From: Favolaschia claudopus
Lineage: Eukaryota > Basidiomycota > Agaricomycetes > Agaricales > Mycenaceae
DNA: 64,000 bases
Direction of reading: 5' to 3'
NCBI GenBank assembly: GCA_037176885.1
Contig: JAWWNJ010000016.1
Location: 1,178,001 to 1,242,000, forward strand
In this document: positions 43,000 through 54,407 of the stretch, piece after piece
How the letters are laid out: each line of letters starts with the position of its first letter
How positions within the stretch are numbered: position 1 is the first letter of the stretch
The notes under the pieces: generated by a model
Seen by the model: the letters and a program-made list of their open reading frames with translations, nothing else
What the model was told of the DNA's origin: nothing
Database searches by the model: none
Position numbers and translations under genes: made by a program

Positions 43000-44249
43000 T
43001 TAGGCATCTTCCCCATCTGCATCAGCATCCTCGTCCGCCAGATCTTGGTCGTTAATGCTGGTCTCAGTCGCTACCGCAGCTGTAGTGGAAGCACCGTTGG
43101 CGCCGTTGAGGTTATTGACGACGCCAACGGTGCTGCTGACTGCAGCAATTGGAGCGACGTCGCCGTTCGTCTTCGGCGTTCCCGGTTTGTCCTTGTTCTC
43201 CGCCGACACCTTCTTTGCATTGGCAACAGTGACAGGCACAGGAACGGGATGCGCAGAGCCGGGGGGAACAGCTACACCTACAGGCACCAAAGCACTGGGC
43301 AATGTGGCAGAGGCACCAGGAGGAGCGGCCATTGTAGGGTACACCCCGAACGGCGTGTAAGGCAAGAGATAATGTACCGGCTGCGCTCCTTCTTCGGCGC
43401 CTGGCGGCGGTGCGAAGACGAAACCCATGGGCGGGTAGAAAGTGTGCTGATAGCCTTCAGGCAGGACGGGGAATGGATGGGGAACTGGCATAGAAGCGGG
43501 AGGTGCTCCTGACGCAGGTGCAGGAGACAGCGCGGTGGCGGTGGCTGACGTAGAAGAAATTGTGGCGGTCGGTGCGACGGTGGTGGCAGGGGTGGGAGCG
43601 GATGCAGGTGTTCCGTTCGCGTTGGTCCACTCCGCAGGTGCTACAGCGGGAGCGACACCATCACCTGCATCGGCGGCAAACGATCCAGGGGGACTGTCGC
43701 CTTCCCTCGGTCGACGCTTATATGGACCGCGCTTGATACCTTTCTTTCGTTCCTTGCGTTGTCCGTCAACACACTTGTCTGCAAGGCTGTACTTCACGCA
43801 GCGCGTACAAGGACGCTTTTCGTCGCATCGCTTGCATGCTACGGCGCAGTTGGTGCACTATGATAGAAGTATGCTCGGGTGAACGATCGACGTGAGGCAT
43901 ATGAGAATTGAATGCTTACAGCCATTTTTACTTGACTGCGTTTGGGACGCGGACCAGGTGACGTGGGTACAGGAGCTTGAGGCTGTTGGCCGGGCGGAGG
44001 TTGAAATCCCGCTGGTGGAAACGTGTAGAACAGGCCTCCTGGAGGCCCCGGATAAGGGACCATGTACGGTCCTGAAGGAGGAGCGCCATTAGATTCTGAG
44101 TGTGCAGCATCCGTAGGAGGTGGAAAGGTGAAAAATGGCGGGGGATACGTTGCTCCTGCAGCGGGTGAGGCAAAAGGATACGCATAAACAGGTTGCTCTG
44201 GAGGTGCCGCCGCCGCAGGAGCTTTCGCCGTCGCATCTTCGGTCGCCAT
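43000..44249 (-). CDS. Zn2Cys6 fungal transcription factor
   Basis: Two exons (44249-43920 and 43857-43000) give 395 residues. The zinc cluster is at residues about 111-139 across the splice junction, with six cysteines spaced C-x2-C-x6-C-x5-C-x2-C-x8-C, followed by the basic linker QRKERKKGIKRGPYKRR. The first 110 residues are rich in Pro, Gly and Ala with PYPGPPGG-like stretches. The C-terminal 200 residues are low-complexity Pro/Ala/Thr/Val and end in an acidic tail (DEDADADGEDA), a possible activation region. No fungal_trans middle domain is seen. The GIKRGPYKRR extension is common in a basidiomycete and yeast subgroup of these regulators. Target genes are unknown. Confidence 0.9.
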
Positions 44250-45800
44250 TATGACGTGGCAAGTCCAGCAGCTAGTAGAATGCTCTCCAACGCAGAATTT
44301 GGAATATTATAGTTTGCTGTACTCGAGCAGGTGGATCTTCTAGTACTTGTGTAGATTTCCTAGAGATATTTTGAGGTGTGGAGTGTGCTGAGAGGCACAG
44401 AAGAGGCGTTGGGCTCCTTGACTTTCGGATAACTTCATGGTAGGACGAGGGAATGAGAAGAGCAGATGGAGGTAGAGCACAAGACGCACCGGGTTTCTGG
44501 TCGGCGATGGCAGTTGGGAGTCCGCTTGCGAGTCCGATTCAGAGCCAGCAGCGGAGCTTGAATTTTCCAATCTCGTAGTCAAGCAGAGCCAAATAGACGG
44601 TTCAAACCCTCCGAGTCCCAAATCCTCCAACAATCCTCCACTTGCCAGTGAGGCGTTGTCGCTCAGCGTCGCCTGCAGAGGACCTTACGCCGGCTACTTC
44701 TTTTCTGGCGCCGGGTATAGCGTCCTGAGAGTTAAACCTCCAGAATTCACGGTCGGACTCCAAAAAACTTGCGGCTTTTCAATTCCTCTGCCTCGGCGTA
44801 GCGCCATATTCACGGCCAGCGTTCTCTACCTGCATCACCTTCTGTTCCAGATTTACTATCATAAGCCGGCGGACTCTATTACTCTGCCTTTACCGAAGTC
44901 AAGTCTGCAGCCTTCCTCTAGCCGCCCATGCCGCTTCCCATTTTGTTAGAAGGTCTCTGGAAATACCACCCCTTTCGGTCTAGTGTGTACCAGCTTATCT
45001 GTATCAGGATACATCCTTGCGAAGAACTTCCTTGCGAGCCGTGGAGACTTTCGTCCGCACACTGCGGAAACTCGCCGGGAGACTCGCTGAACAAATCTAG
45101 GCCACCGAGTACCAGTAGTTCCGAATCCGGCTTCTAACTACAGAGCAGCTCCTTCGTCTGTCTTGCATCGTTCTCGATAACCTTGTTTTTCAAGCTCGCC
45201 AAATCAATTCTGCTTAGACTGCGGCCCAGGAAACCCTCTGACCTATGCTTCAATCAACGAGGACTGTTCTCTCCCAGGCTCGGCCATTCAAACGGAAATA
45301 ACGAGCACGTCCGGAATCTGGTGGGTTTTGGAAAACATCCAGGCCAGCCTTTCGCGATAGATGGTGGCTGGCAGGGGCGAGCTCAAGGCGAATTGAAGGG
45401 ACACCGACACTCTCACGAAACATACCTCGGCCCGACGTTGCACATACATTAATCGCTGTAGAACAACATTCAAGCTGTCGAAGATCCCGCCGACTTCTCC
45501 CGCGAACATTCTGTGGTTGGGAAATTCAGCATTTGTTTCGCTGTTACAGATTTGGCGCTCCGATATTAATTCTGCAACCAAAGTACCGGGTGCCATGATC
45601 GGTACACCTTCCTCACCTTGCCGCTGTGGGCTGTCTTTTCATTTTCCGGTTCCCATATCCCGGTTTTGGTTGTCAAGATTTTATCAAATGAACGAAAGAA
45701 TGTCTTCATGTTCACTCGCATGCGAGCAAGCAAACTCAAAGCAAAGAGCTAGCTTTGTATATTGACTTTGAGAGTTTTCCAACAACTCGGCACTCCTCGA
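44250..45800. other. Long stretch without a supported gene
   Basis: An open frame on minus at 45288-45596 (102 codons, starting MAPGTLVAELISERQ) has codon-like composition, but no recognisable domain, signal peptide or splice partner, so it is not called. Otherwise it holds the promoter of the Zn2Cys6 gene. Confidence 0.35.
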
Positions 45801-46362
45801 CTACACGTTATAACATGTGACAGAGCTCGCCCAATCACTATAGTCGACAAAGCGCCCATTCCCATCTTCGACCCTGGTCAAGTCATGCGTTCCTTCAGGG
45901 AGGTAGAGTTCATCATACTTTCCACCCTCCTTGGCGCCCGCAGCCTCACAGTCGAATTTCCTTTACAGCGAAAAAAGCAGTTTGCCTACATTATTGCAAA
46001 AGGTGATAAGAACTCACTGATATAATAGACACAAGACGTCCTTGGGCACAACTGCAGCCTTGACGTTCTCGAAGAGATAACCGTAATCATTGCGGAAATT
46101 CGCGCAGTGTTTCTCGCCAGAGAATTCAAGCTGGACGCAGCCAGCACGCGGATGAGCCGCGCCGATGCAGAGTTCGACCTTTGTAATGGCGGCGGTGTTC
46201 TGCTTTCACATGGAACAAGGCGAATTAGTACTGATGCAAGTAAAGGAAATTTATGCGCACCTCAGGCGCAGGATCGCCATGTGCTGCCGGGTTCGCGGAA
46301 GCAAAGCCTGAGATCGCCACAACAGCAACAATAAGGACAGCTCGGGATAAGGATTTGAACAT
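45801..46362 (-). CDS. Small secreted protein 1, beta/gamma-crystallin-like
   Basis: Three exons (46362-46261, 46199-46018, 45960-45801) give 147 residues. Signal peptide MFKSLSRAVLIVAVVAISGFASA. The mature part has six cysteines. The ending LPEGTHDLTRVEDG...DYSDWASSVTCYNV resembles a Greek-key motif of beta/gamma-crystallin-fold proteins (L..G.y.l....DW.sSv.c). The function is unknown; a secreted surface or host-interaction protein is possible. The promoter shares cttttaaaga (46407-46416) with the paralogue's. Two relatives follow in the same orientation. Confidence 0.75.
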
Positions 46363-46744
46363 CGCGTAGAAAGTTGCGTGCAATGAGTGGGGTTTACAAC
46401 GAGCTCCCTTTTAAAGATGCTACGGTAAGGAGAAGCACCGCGCTCCTACCGAAGAAATTGTGGTGCCATTCTTCAGAATTCCGCATTACTCGCCTTTGGC
46501 TTAGTCGGAGTGAGAATCAAACTGGGAATCCCGCCTCAACCTTCGCAGCTAAATCGAATAAGGCGCAGTTGCTGAGTTACAGCGCCCTCCGCTATATCGC
46601 CTCGTACGTGACGGACTGTTTCGGTTCCCATCTCCTGCGAGTTGCAAACGTTCCATATTCTCATGAGATTAATGAAACAAGGGCGGATGGGAGGTTGTCT
46701 CCATCTCCAAGTTCTATGCAAGCAACAACGAAAAGATATGACGA

Positions 46745-47333
46745 CTAATCGAGCAGCTCGTAGCATTTGAGAGAGCGAGCCCAATCGTTCAGATTAAGAA
46801 AGTCCCCATCCAAGTCCTCGATTCTGGACAAATGGTACTCTCCCTCCGGAAAGTAGAGTTCCCCGTGATCAGGGCTTTTTCGGTCCAACTCGCAATCAAG
46901 GTTTCTGTGCAACGAAAAAAGTGAGTGGGGGCCGTACTCAGTAATATTCGTGTATGCGCCATGAACACTGACAACTTACCGATATAAAAGGCAAAACACG
47001 TCCTCGGGCACAATTACCTCCTTGACCTTCTCGTAAAGATGTTTTTCAGCGCCGACAAAATTGACGCAGATTCCATTCTTAGGATGGAGGTCAAAACAAT
47101 CGGCTTGTGAGTTCGCTGCGCCCGGCCGGTGCACAGTTTAACAGATAGATCGGGGGTGGTGCTCTGGTTTTATATCAAGCAAGGCGAGTCTGTATCGATG
47201 ACCATTGAAGCAGTAAAATCATGCGCACCTCAGGCGCCGAATCGCCTTGCGTTACTGGGTTTGCTGAAGCAAAGCCTGAGATCGCCGCCATGACAGCAAC
47301 AATAAGGAAAGCCCGGGAAGAGGATTTGAACAT
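46745..47333 (-). CDS. Small secreted protein 2, possibly frameshifted
   Basis: Paralogue of the gene at 45801. Exon 1 (47333-47229) gives the signal peptide MFKSSSRAFLIVAVMAAISGFASA. A middle exon carries GICVNFVGAEKHLYEKVKEV and VPEDVFCLLY, and the last exon carries LYFPEGEYHLSRIEDLDGDF and LNDWARSLKCYELLD. In the middle exon, the frame matching KLCTGRA of the paralogue and the frame of the following FDLHPKNGIC block differ by one base. Either an alternative acceptor is used or an indel has broken the gene. The upstream ttttaaagat is shared with gene 1. Confidence 0.6.
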
Positions 47334-48170
47334 CGTGTTGCGCGCACTGAGTGGCGTTTCCAGTGAGCTGAAGGCTGGAATGGTCTCCCTTTTAAAGATA
47401 CTACGATAATAATGAGAAGCATATCGTGCCGAAGAAACTGTGGTGCCAGTTTCCAGAATCCCGCATTATCGTCAAATTATCGTCTTTAGTCGATGGGGAG
47501 GAGGATCAAACTAGGAATCCCGTCTCAACATTGGCAGCTACATCAAATGAGACCTACAGTAGTCGCTGATTTAGAGAGGCCATCGAGGAGATTATAACAA
47601 ATTTGCGCCTCACAGTGCTAGCAAAATTCCGCGCGTCCTCAGCGTCGGTTCTTGATCTTCAATACACCCATTCATCATGCCTGCTCCACAAAGTTCTTGT
47701 CTCTTTCTCGGATGCCGAGCGCAGGTGATTCGAAGACTTGGACACTTCAAAGCTTGATGTCTGAGGTATAGCTCGAGCTTTCAACCGACGATTCGGACCC
47801 CATATTGGGTCAAACAAGGAAGGTTTGCAAACCAGAAATTCCGGCGTTAGTGCAACATTAGTTCTGTCTGGGATTGAATAAGCAAATGCGAGTCCGTCTG
47901 GAGGCGCGGTATGATAGTCTCTCAGGCTCAGACACTGCGATTGTCCTAATTCATGTCTCGCTCCATTAGCTGAGCGGTTGCAGCCTGAGGTTTTCGAAGC
48001 AACTTGAAAGATTAAAGCGATGGTATAGTGTGGACTTCTCCGGCGCATTTTACAGGGACGAGACGTTGAACGTGATCCAAGCAAAGAATGATAATAGGAC
48101 GACCCTGGCTATTGACATACAGCAGCCCGAAACCCCGAGAAAAATCCCCACAGTGATGAGGCCGAGCAGG
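47334..48170. other. Spacer in the small-secreted-protein cluster
   Basis: Holds the promoter of small secreted protein 2 at its left end. No further paralogue was recognised. Confidence 0.4.
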
Positions 48171-48683
48171 CTAGAGAGGAGAGCAGCTGAACGAGCTCGT
48201 CAAGTCATTGAAGTCGGTAGGACCCGCCAACCCGGGCACACTGAAGAAGGACCAGGTGCCTTGCGTCAAGGCGACTTCGCGATTTGTGCCCCCGTTGCCC
48301 GTGCCGATTCCGAGACAACCAAAGTCCCTGCAAGGTAGCAGTTAGTGGGTTTGAGATATGCGTATGTCAGAGCAGCCCTACTCGAAGAAGGTGCAGATGA
48401 ATCCACCGGGTATGACTGCATGAGAAATCTCCTTGTTGAGGAAGCTGAGTCCGCCGGTGAGGTTGATGCAGGAGTCAGACACCGTTGGGACGTTGACGCA
48501 GCCACTGGGCGGGTTAGCGCCTCCGGTGCAGACCTCAACGGTGACACTGGCATCCTGGATCGAAAGATGAGCGTGAAGCAGCGATGAAGAGTGTGCGCTT
48601 ACAGTCCCTGGCTTCACCGGGCTGGCTGCAGCGACGGAGATGGCAGCAAAAATCGCGAAGAGGAGAGCTTTAGAGCTAAACAT
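48171..48683 (-). CDS. Small secreted protein 3
   Basis: Two exons with an intron of about 56 bp near 48331-48386. Signal peptide MFSSKALLFAIFAAISVAAA. The mature part has six or more cysteines (VEVCTGGANPPSGCVNV, DSCINL, FICTFF, DFGCLG) and ends SVPGLAGPTDFNDLTSSFSCSPL. The ending again fits the beta/gamma-crystallin-like pattern (FNDLTSSFSC). It is more distant from proteins 1 and 2 than those are from each other. Function unknown. Confidence 0.75.
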
Positions 48684-49234
48684 TTCAAGGCGGGTAGTTG
48701 CTACTTTGCAGACTGAGGATGGGGTGCAGAATCTTGCAGAATACGATGGTTTTTATATGTTTTCCGAATTTGCTTCCAGGAAATTTGTGATGTGGTTTGC
48801 TTGTTTGTTTTGACATATACGTCTTGAATGACACGCCGGAGGGCAGTACAGTCCGAGGGGCCATGCGCTACCCACTGGCAGTCGTGGTGATTGCGCAGAA
48901 AGAGGCTTCCAATCGGTGGAAAGAAATATTCAGGTGAACATTCGACCAAGCATATAGACAGAGAGCATGGTTGAAAAGCCTCCGGCGCAGCCTCTCCATA
49001 GGCTGGCGTTGTGATTGAGGTCCCGACTTTGAGAAAATTGGACTGTTTTCAGGGCGCTGGTCACCGCAATGAGAACAACGCCGGAAAGAAACATTGACAT
49101 CTTGCATGTAAGTATTTCCCAAGAGTTTGATCTCATTATAGGTTGCGCGAGAATAGGCTGAACCCTCGAGGAGGCGCTGGACGCTGTCTGCAAATTCTGA
49201 GGTGAAAGTCAAGAACAAGAGTTGGGGGTCTTGA
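48684..49234. other. Promoter of small secreted protein 3 and unassigned DNA
   Basis: No gene recognised. The 3.8-kb element follows. Confidence 0.4.
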
Positions 49235-52200
49235 CACTGTAGAGAGAAGTCACAGCCGGTATGACCGCGCCGCGGTTATTTGATTTTTCGCGCGGTTATT
49301 CTGACCGCCTAAATTTTGACCGTGGCCTGCCACGGTCATGCCGACTGTGCGCCGCACAGTCATTCTCAACACAGTCAATCTGGCTGTTCCTGTCATATGT
49401 TGCTACAAGTCTTTATTTTGCTCCTAGAACACACAAAATCATACTATGAAGTCTATACTGCCTATAACTGCCCATAGATTCTGTCTTTTTACAAGATCCT
49501 AAACTACGGTCAGTTCAGCCGCGTCGGCGGTCAAACCGGCTGTGGCGGCGCGGTCAGCCTGGCTGCCACCCCACAGTCGAACCGTCCTGTACCACGGTCA
49601 GCTTGACCCATGAAGCCTTTTTTCGTTGAAATCATGCAAAGCAAGGGTTTTATACAATAGAAGATTGTACATAGCGGCACTCTGCGCTCATCGCAGATTT
49701 TTTTGTATCGAAATTATAATATCGTTCCCATCACCTCGTTCCCGCCCTCACATCGACCAAGGTAGCTCTACGTCTCAAAAGCCATCGGCATCACTCAGGC
49801 GCTGAACCGACACACCGACATCACCATGCCCCCGCGCGTCCCAACAGAGCACCACCAGCCGAAGATGACAAGTTGAACAGCTCCTACACCTGATGTCACT
49901 GTCAGCTTGACGAAGATGTCTGATTCGCGTCGTGGACACTTGAGCTTGTACGACCTGACAGTTTTCACTAAAACAGCCCAAAAAAATATGAAGAGCACCG
50001 TATCCGGCGCCCAGGCTCAACTCACAGTTGGTGTGTCTTCGGGGCAGATTTCAATTGGTTGAATCTGGCAAAAACCTGGCATCCTAAAAATTTCCGCAGT
50101 TGGGAAGAAATACAGGCCGCATACTCATGGGAGATTTAAGGGACCCACCAGCATAGCGGACCAATAATTCTGGAATTTATCTGAATTTTTGAGAATTTTC
50201 GGCCGAACCGTTCGAAACGCGACTTTCGGACTTGGCAAAAACGCGACGCGTCAGTCATGTGATCTGTGACATCAGTGACATGTAACACATCGCTCCTTTC
50301 CCTCTTCCTTCATCTTGTGGCTTGTCCCGCGGCTTCCCCTGCCTCTACGCGCCCGAAGATGATACAGGACAACTCATACAGGCTATCGACACGTCTTACG
50401 CCGCGGAAACGTCCCGATAAGGCCTAAATTTCGGGCTCTGAGGCTGATCACGTCTCCGACTGCCATCGCCATTTCGCGCCCGTAAGACGCGTCCACATGC
50501 CTCATGCGGGTGCTCTGACGACTGTGAAGTCTTTGAGCTCTTGTGAGCTTGCCAGCTATTACCTCCCGCCTCTCTTTGACTGACACGAGGGACACGGTAC
50601 GATTATCGTTTGCATCGCTGATTCACGCGCTCCTCACCCTCTCGATACTTTGCAACTAGCTTCAAGACTTGATGGGAGACTATGCAGAGGGACTCAGCTT
50701 CAAGCGCCTCGACACCCCACAGCGTTCCGCCTCGTCAACCGCTCGTTTCCGCCATCTGGTTCCCAATCAACGCCAATCTTCGCAACACGCCACCGACCAG
50801 CTTATATGCTGATCAAAGGTGCGTGTTTCTTCTATTCTCTCCCTCTCGTCGGTCTCATCCACCTCCCTTCAGCTCCTTCTGCCGAGCGCGGACCTCGCTG
50901 CCGAAAATGCGTCTCTCCTCCTCTTTGCCCCTCCTCCCTCTTCTACCCTCAACGAGCTCAATTCGCAGCTCCCGGCGGAGGCTTCTCATTCGACACATTT
51001 GACTGGATGGTCGCCGGCGGGCTCGTCAAGGGCCAGGATTCGTTTGCGACCTTTGGAAGTATCCTAGGAAATGTGTCGACGTTGGATACTGGGTGAGTAA
51101 CTTTCATTGCTGCGTCTCTGCGCATAACTGACTCACTTCAAGACCCGTTACACCACGCCAGCTTCCTCGCTCGAAACGACGCCCTCGACCCTTCCACCTC
51201 CACACTCCACAACCCTCATACCGACACGTCAATTCCAGCACGACAACGAACGCCACACTCGAGGGCCGTCAAGATGCGCTAGTTCAATCAGCAACGCCGT
51301 CCGCGTCCGCTCACGCAAGCCTGACCCTTACCTCCCTCTCTCTATGACGACGCTGACGCCCCGCCGCCACTTTCCCCCACGTTCCGTGTGTCTACTCTAC
51401 GCAATGTCTACCTTGCCGCCGTTCCTCAGCTCAACTAGCGCCTACCTCGCAATCCCACCCAACTCCTATTCGCTACCACCGCCCGCCGCCATCGTTTTCA
51501 AGGGAACTTGACAGCATGTCGTCAATCAGGCTTTGAGACCGCTGCCTTCCTCGCCAACACTCCGCCTTCTACCTCAAATCCTCCATTCAAGCTCCACACC
51601 GCCGCCATTCGCTCGTTTCCGATACCTCCACCAATCCTGCCCCTCAAGCCCTCGACACGGCGCTCCCGCTACTCCCTTCCCCCGATTCTCCCTCTTCGCC
51701 GCTCTCTCAACGCCGTTTCCCACGCGACCGCAATCCCCCGCGCTTCTCTCGCCATCACCACCTTCGTCTCCGGCCGCCAGCAACTATCCCGACCCCGCCG
51801 TCTTCTGCCTGGACAACACTTAAGTCCCCGCCTCGCGCCATCAAACGCGCCGTTTCGACCCTAGAATTCAGCAAGTCAGCATCCAATCTAGTAGAACGAG
51901 CGAAATCGACGTGCGCGGTGAGTCGCTTCGCCGTACAATTATCAGCACTGATTTATTGAGTGACTTCTGGGGTGACTCTCAAGACGGTGCCGGCTTCACT
52001 CTCGTGACTTTTGTGTAGGTCGGCTTTGCGGCCCAGTTGAAGCTTAAGGTAGGATTCTACAGGTATCGCGAACATATGTTCTGTTATGTCGCTTGCTAAC
52101 GGGAATTTTTTTGGATAGATCGGTCGACATTTTGGACCTTCGAAGGTATGTAAGATATAAGATATAGTATATACAATAGCTAACATATGGTGGACAGCAC

Positions 52201-52998
52201 CAGCTCATTATGCGCGCCAGTAATAAAAGGTACATTGCCGTCTGTAAGAGAACCTCGCTGATTCCGCCCCCACTCAGTATTTGCGAAACAACGGGACGAC
52301 GCGCACCAGTCAAAAAGGTACATCATTACCTATAAGAGAATCTCGCTGACCTCACTCCCACTTGACACTTAGATTTCGTGAACAATATGTGGTTTGGTTA
52401 CAGCTAAGTGCCGTCACATCGAGCGATGAATATGATTCTGAGATATGTCATAGATTCACCAAAAACGTGTCTAGGTGAGTGCTGTGCGAGGGTGAATATT
52501 TTGACGATTCTGATATGGAGTTGTATAGGAGACGGCGCGTCGTTAACTCATGGGCGTGGTCTTAGAGGCTGTTTGCTCGGCCGGTGAGTGGGTAGCTCAA
52601 GGAAGTTCCTTAACTGATTTCCTTTGCTAGGATTGTGAGGATTATCAATTCCAGGGGTACAAAGGTCTATAGTACAGCTTGGGGGTAGTAGTAGTATGCT
52701 AGATTGAATAGTAATACAAGATTCATTGGGAATTGGATCGAGCGCAAGCAAAGAGTAGAATGACTGTGAGGTACTGCTAGGCTGACTGTGAAGGCACAGC
52801 TGCACTGACTGTGGGCCACGGTCGTGCTGGCTGTGGTAGCGCAGCCAGGTTGACCGCGAAATTGGCCATAACGCAGCTGAGATGGCCGTGCGGGCACAGT
52901 CATGCCGACCGCGGTCGCGCGGTCAGGCTGGCCCCATGCCACGGCCGAACGAGCCAGCGCGCGCGCGGCTGTTCCGGCTGTGACTTCTCCCTACAGTG
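49235..52998. mobile_element. 3.8-kb DNA transposon with CACTG ends
   Basis: The two ends share a ~25-bp inverted repeat: CACTGTAGAGAGAAGTCACA at 49235 and CACTGTAGGGAGAAGTCACA read inward from 52998. TTGA flanks both sides (49231-49234, 52999-53002), a 4-bp duplication. For 200-350 bp inside each end there are many copies of gaccgtg, cacggtca, gactgtg and cacagtca-type motifs in both orientations, like the subterminal repeats of CACTA/CMC elements. The interior (50.6-51.9 kb) has C-rich open frames, but no transposase domain was recognised, so it may be non-autonomous. It ends 39 bp before the ATG of the next gene. Confidence 0.75.
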
Positions 52999-53037
52999 TT
53001 GAAGCACAGCCACCCATCCCTCTTGCCCTCAACTTTC

Positions 53038-53838
53038 ATGTCCACACTGCTCAGTATACCGCCGGAGGTTCGCGGGCTAATTCTCGACTTTTGCTTCCCC
53101 CCTCCGCAGGCATACATTCAAATAGTTCCATATCGAACTACTTTGGCTGCTTGTCGACTCAATCTACCTGTCGAATTATATCGTGTTTGCAAGCTGATTC
53201 ACTCTGAACTGGAGCCGCTTCCCGCAAAGCTTCGGCGCCTCGATTTAACGTATATCATACGCGGTCCTCTCCTCCCCGGTTATTGGCGCCCCGAATATGG
53301 CGTCAAGCATCCCGACGACCGCGAAAATTTCCCCTTCATCATGCGTTACGCCGAGCGCGTTCGCCTCGTCGGTGCCGGTCCAGTCTCCTCTCGCGGCCGT
53401 GGTCTAAGTTCACCGTCTCGTATCCTCAAGCCTGGACCAGAGTGTGCTCTGAAAGTGCTAGAGGTGCAGCCGCGTTGCTGGCGGAGGTGGTCTGTGGCCA
53501 GAGTCATGCTCAATCATTTGGGCCCGTTGACGACGCACCCTGAGGTGGCCGAGCGGCTTGAAGTGCGTCTAATTAGGGACCCAGACGACCCTTTCGTAGA
53601 CGATGAAGAGATCAAGACTTATCTACGCAACTACGAGGCGCGAAGAGTGGCGGAGGAGTGGGAGGGTCCGATCTGGGTCGATGTTGCTGCGTTGGACGAA
53701 CCGGTGAAGGAGCCGAGAACAAATGTTCGGAAGATCAAGGCGTGGTTGAAGAAGTTCCAGAATGTTAAGGACAAGAAGCACCGCATGGATAAGGCAGGGC
53801 CGCTGGGGGGATACAATGACAGTGATGATTCCGAGTGA
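53038..53838 (+). CDS. F-box/2EXR-like hypothetical protein
   Basis: 266 residues from the first ATG at 53038; the frame is open further upstream but enters the transposon end. The N-terminus (IPPEVRGLILDFCF, then LYRVCKLIHSEL) is typical of the 2EXR/F-box-like domain expanded in fungi, which begins with a PPEvR..Il helix and a RvCr.I..E helix. The rest is charged and not otherwise recognised, with a Lys-rich end and a DSDDSE tail. A role as a ubiquitin-ligase adaptor is only inference from the family. The transposon next to its start may have replaced its promoter. Confidence 0.65.
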   Translation: MSTLLSIPPEVRGLILDFCFPPPQAYIQIVPYRTTLAACRLNLPVELYRVCKLIHSELEPLPAKLRRLDLTYIIRGPLLPGYWRPEYGVKHPDDRENFPFIMRYAERVRLVGAGPVSSRGRGLSSPSRILKPGPECALKVLEVQPRCWRRWSVARVMLNHLGPLTTHPEVAERLEVRLIRDPDDPFVDDEEIKTYLRNYEARRVAEEWEGPIWVDVAALDEPVKEPRTNVRKIKAWLKKFQNVKDKKHRMDKAGPLGGYNDSDDSE

Positions 53839-54407
53839 ACTTGCTGCGTGTCCGAGTCTTCACTAGACAGTCTCTACCCCGGGTTGGGAAAATACAGGCA
53901 TACATTCCCTCTTCGGGCGATACCAATGGTTCACGACTGAGGCTTCTGATACACGCATTGCCGAAGATGTGGTGCAACGAAGAAGAGCGTGCCTGAGAAT
54001 TCGCGCACTATATCACGAGGTATATTGTCAAGCGCTGCAAACCCAACGTCTGTGCGATGTCTTTGAAGTCGTCCTTCTCCCCGACTCAGCTTGCAGCACA
54101 ATGTTGGTCGTTTGTGCTGAGAGCTGTCGTTCTTGACGTGTCCTAGGCAATAGTTTTGCCACCATCCCTCCAGGCGCCAAAGAATGAAACAGGTTTTCGA
54201 TTCAATTTTTGTACAAGCGAAGTGAACCCTCTACAAATAAAAAGAAACTATGGTCTCGAGCCTTGGAGCTCCAAGAGGCTAGCAAGTACAGCAATATACA
54301 ACAATATACAGAGTCCATTCCCCATTGCAAGTCTAAGCAACGGTCTATAAGATAAGGGATGTCATGCGCGAGAGCGATCGTGTATCGAAGAAGCAAGCGG
54401 GTGCACA
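53839..54407. other. Spacer between convergent genes
   Basis: 3' regions of the 2EXR-like gene and TPS2. No gene recognised. Confidence 0.4.

Noticed and set aside
44480..44620. A GGTTCAAACCC B-box-like site suggesting a tRNA
   Set aside because: The flanking bases do not form a T-stem and no acceptor stem pairs with it.
45288..45596. 102-codon minus-strand frame as a fourth small secreted protein
   Set aside because: It has no signal peptide and no match to the cysteine pattern of its neighbours.
48868..49218. 116-codon minus-strand frame before the CACTG element
   Set aside because: No signal peptide, domain or splice partner. It may only reflect open composition.
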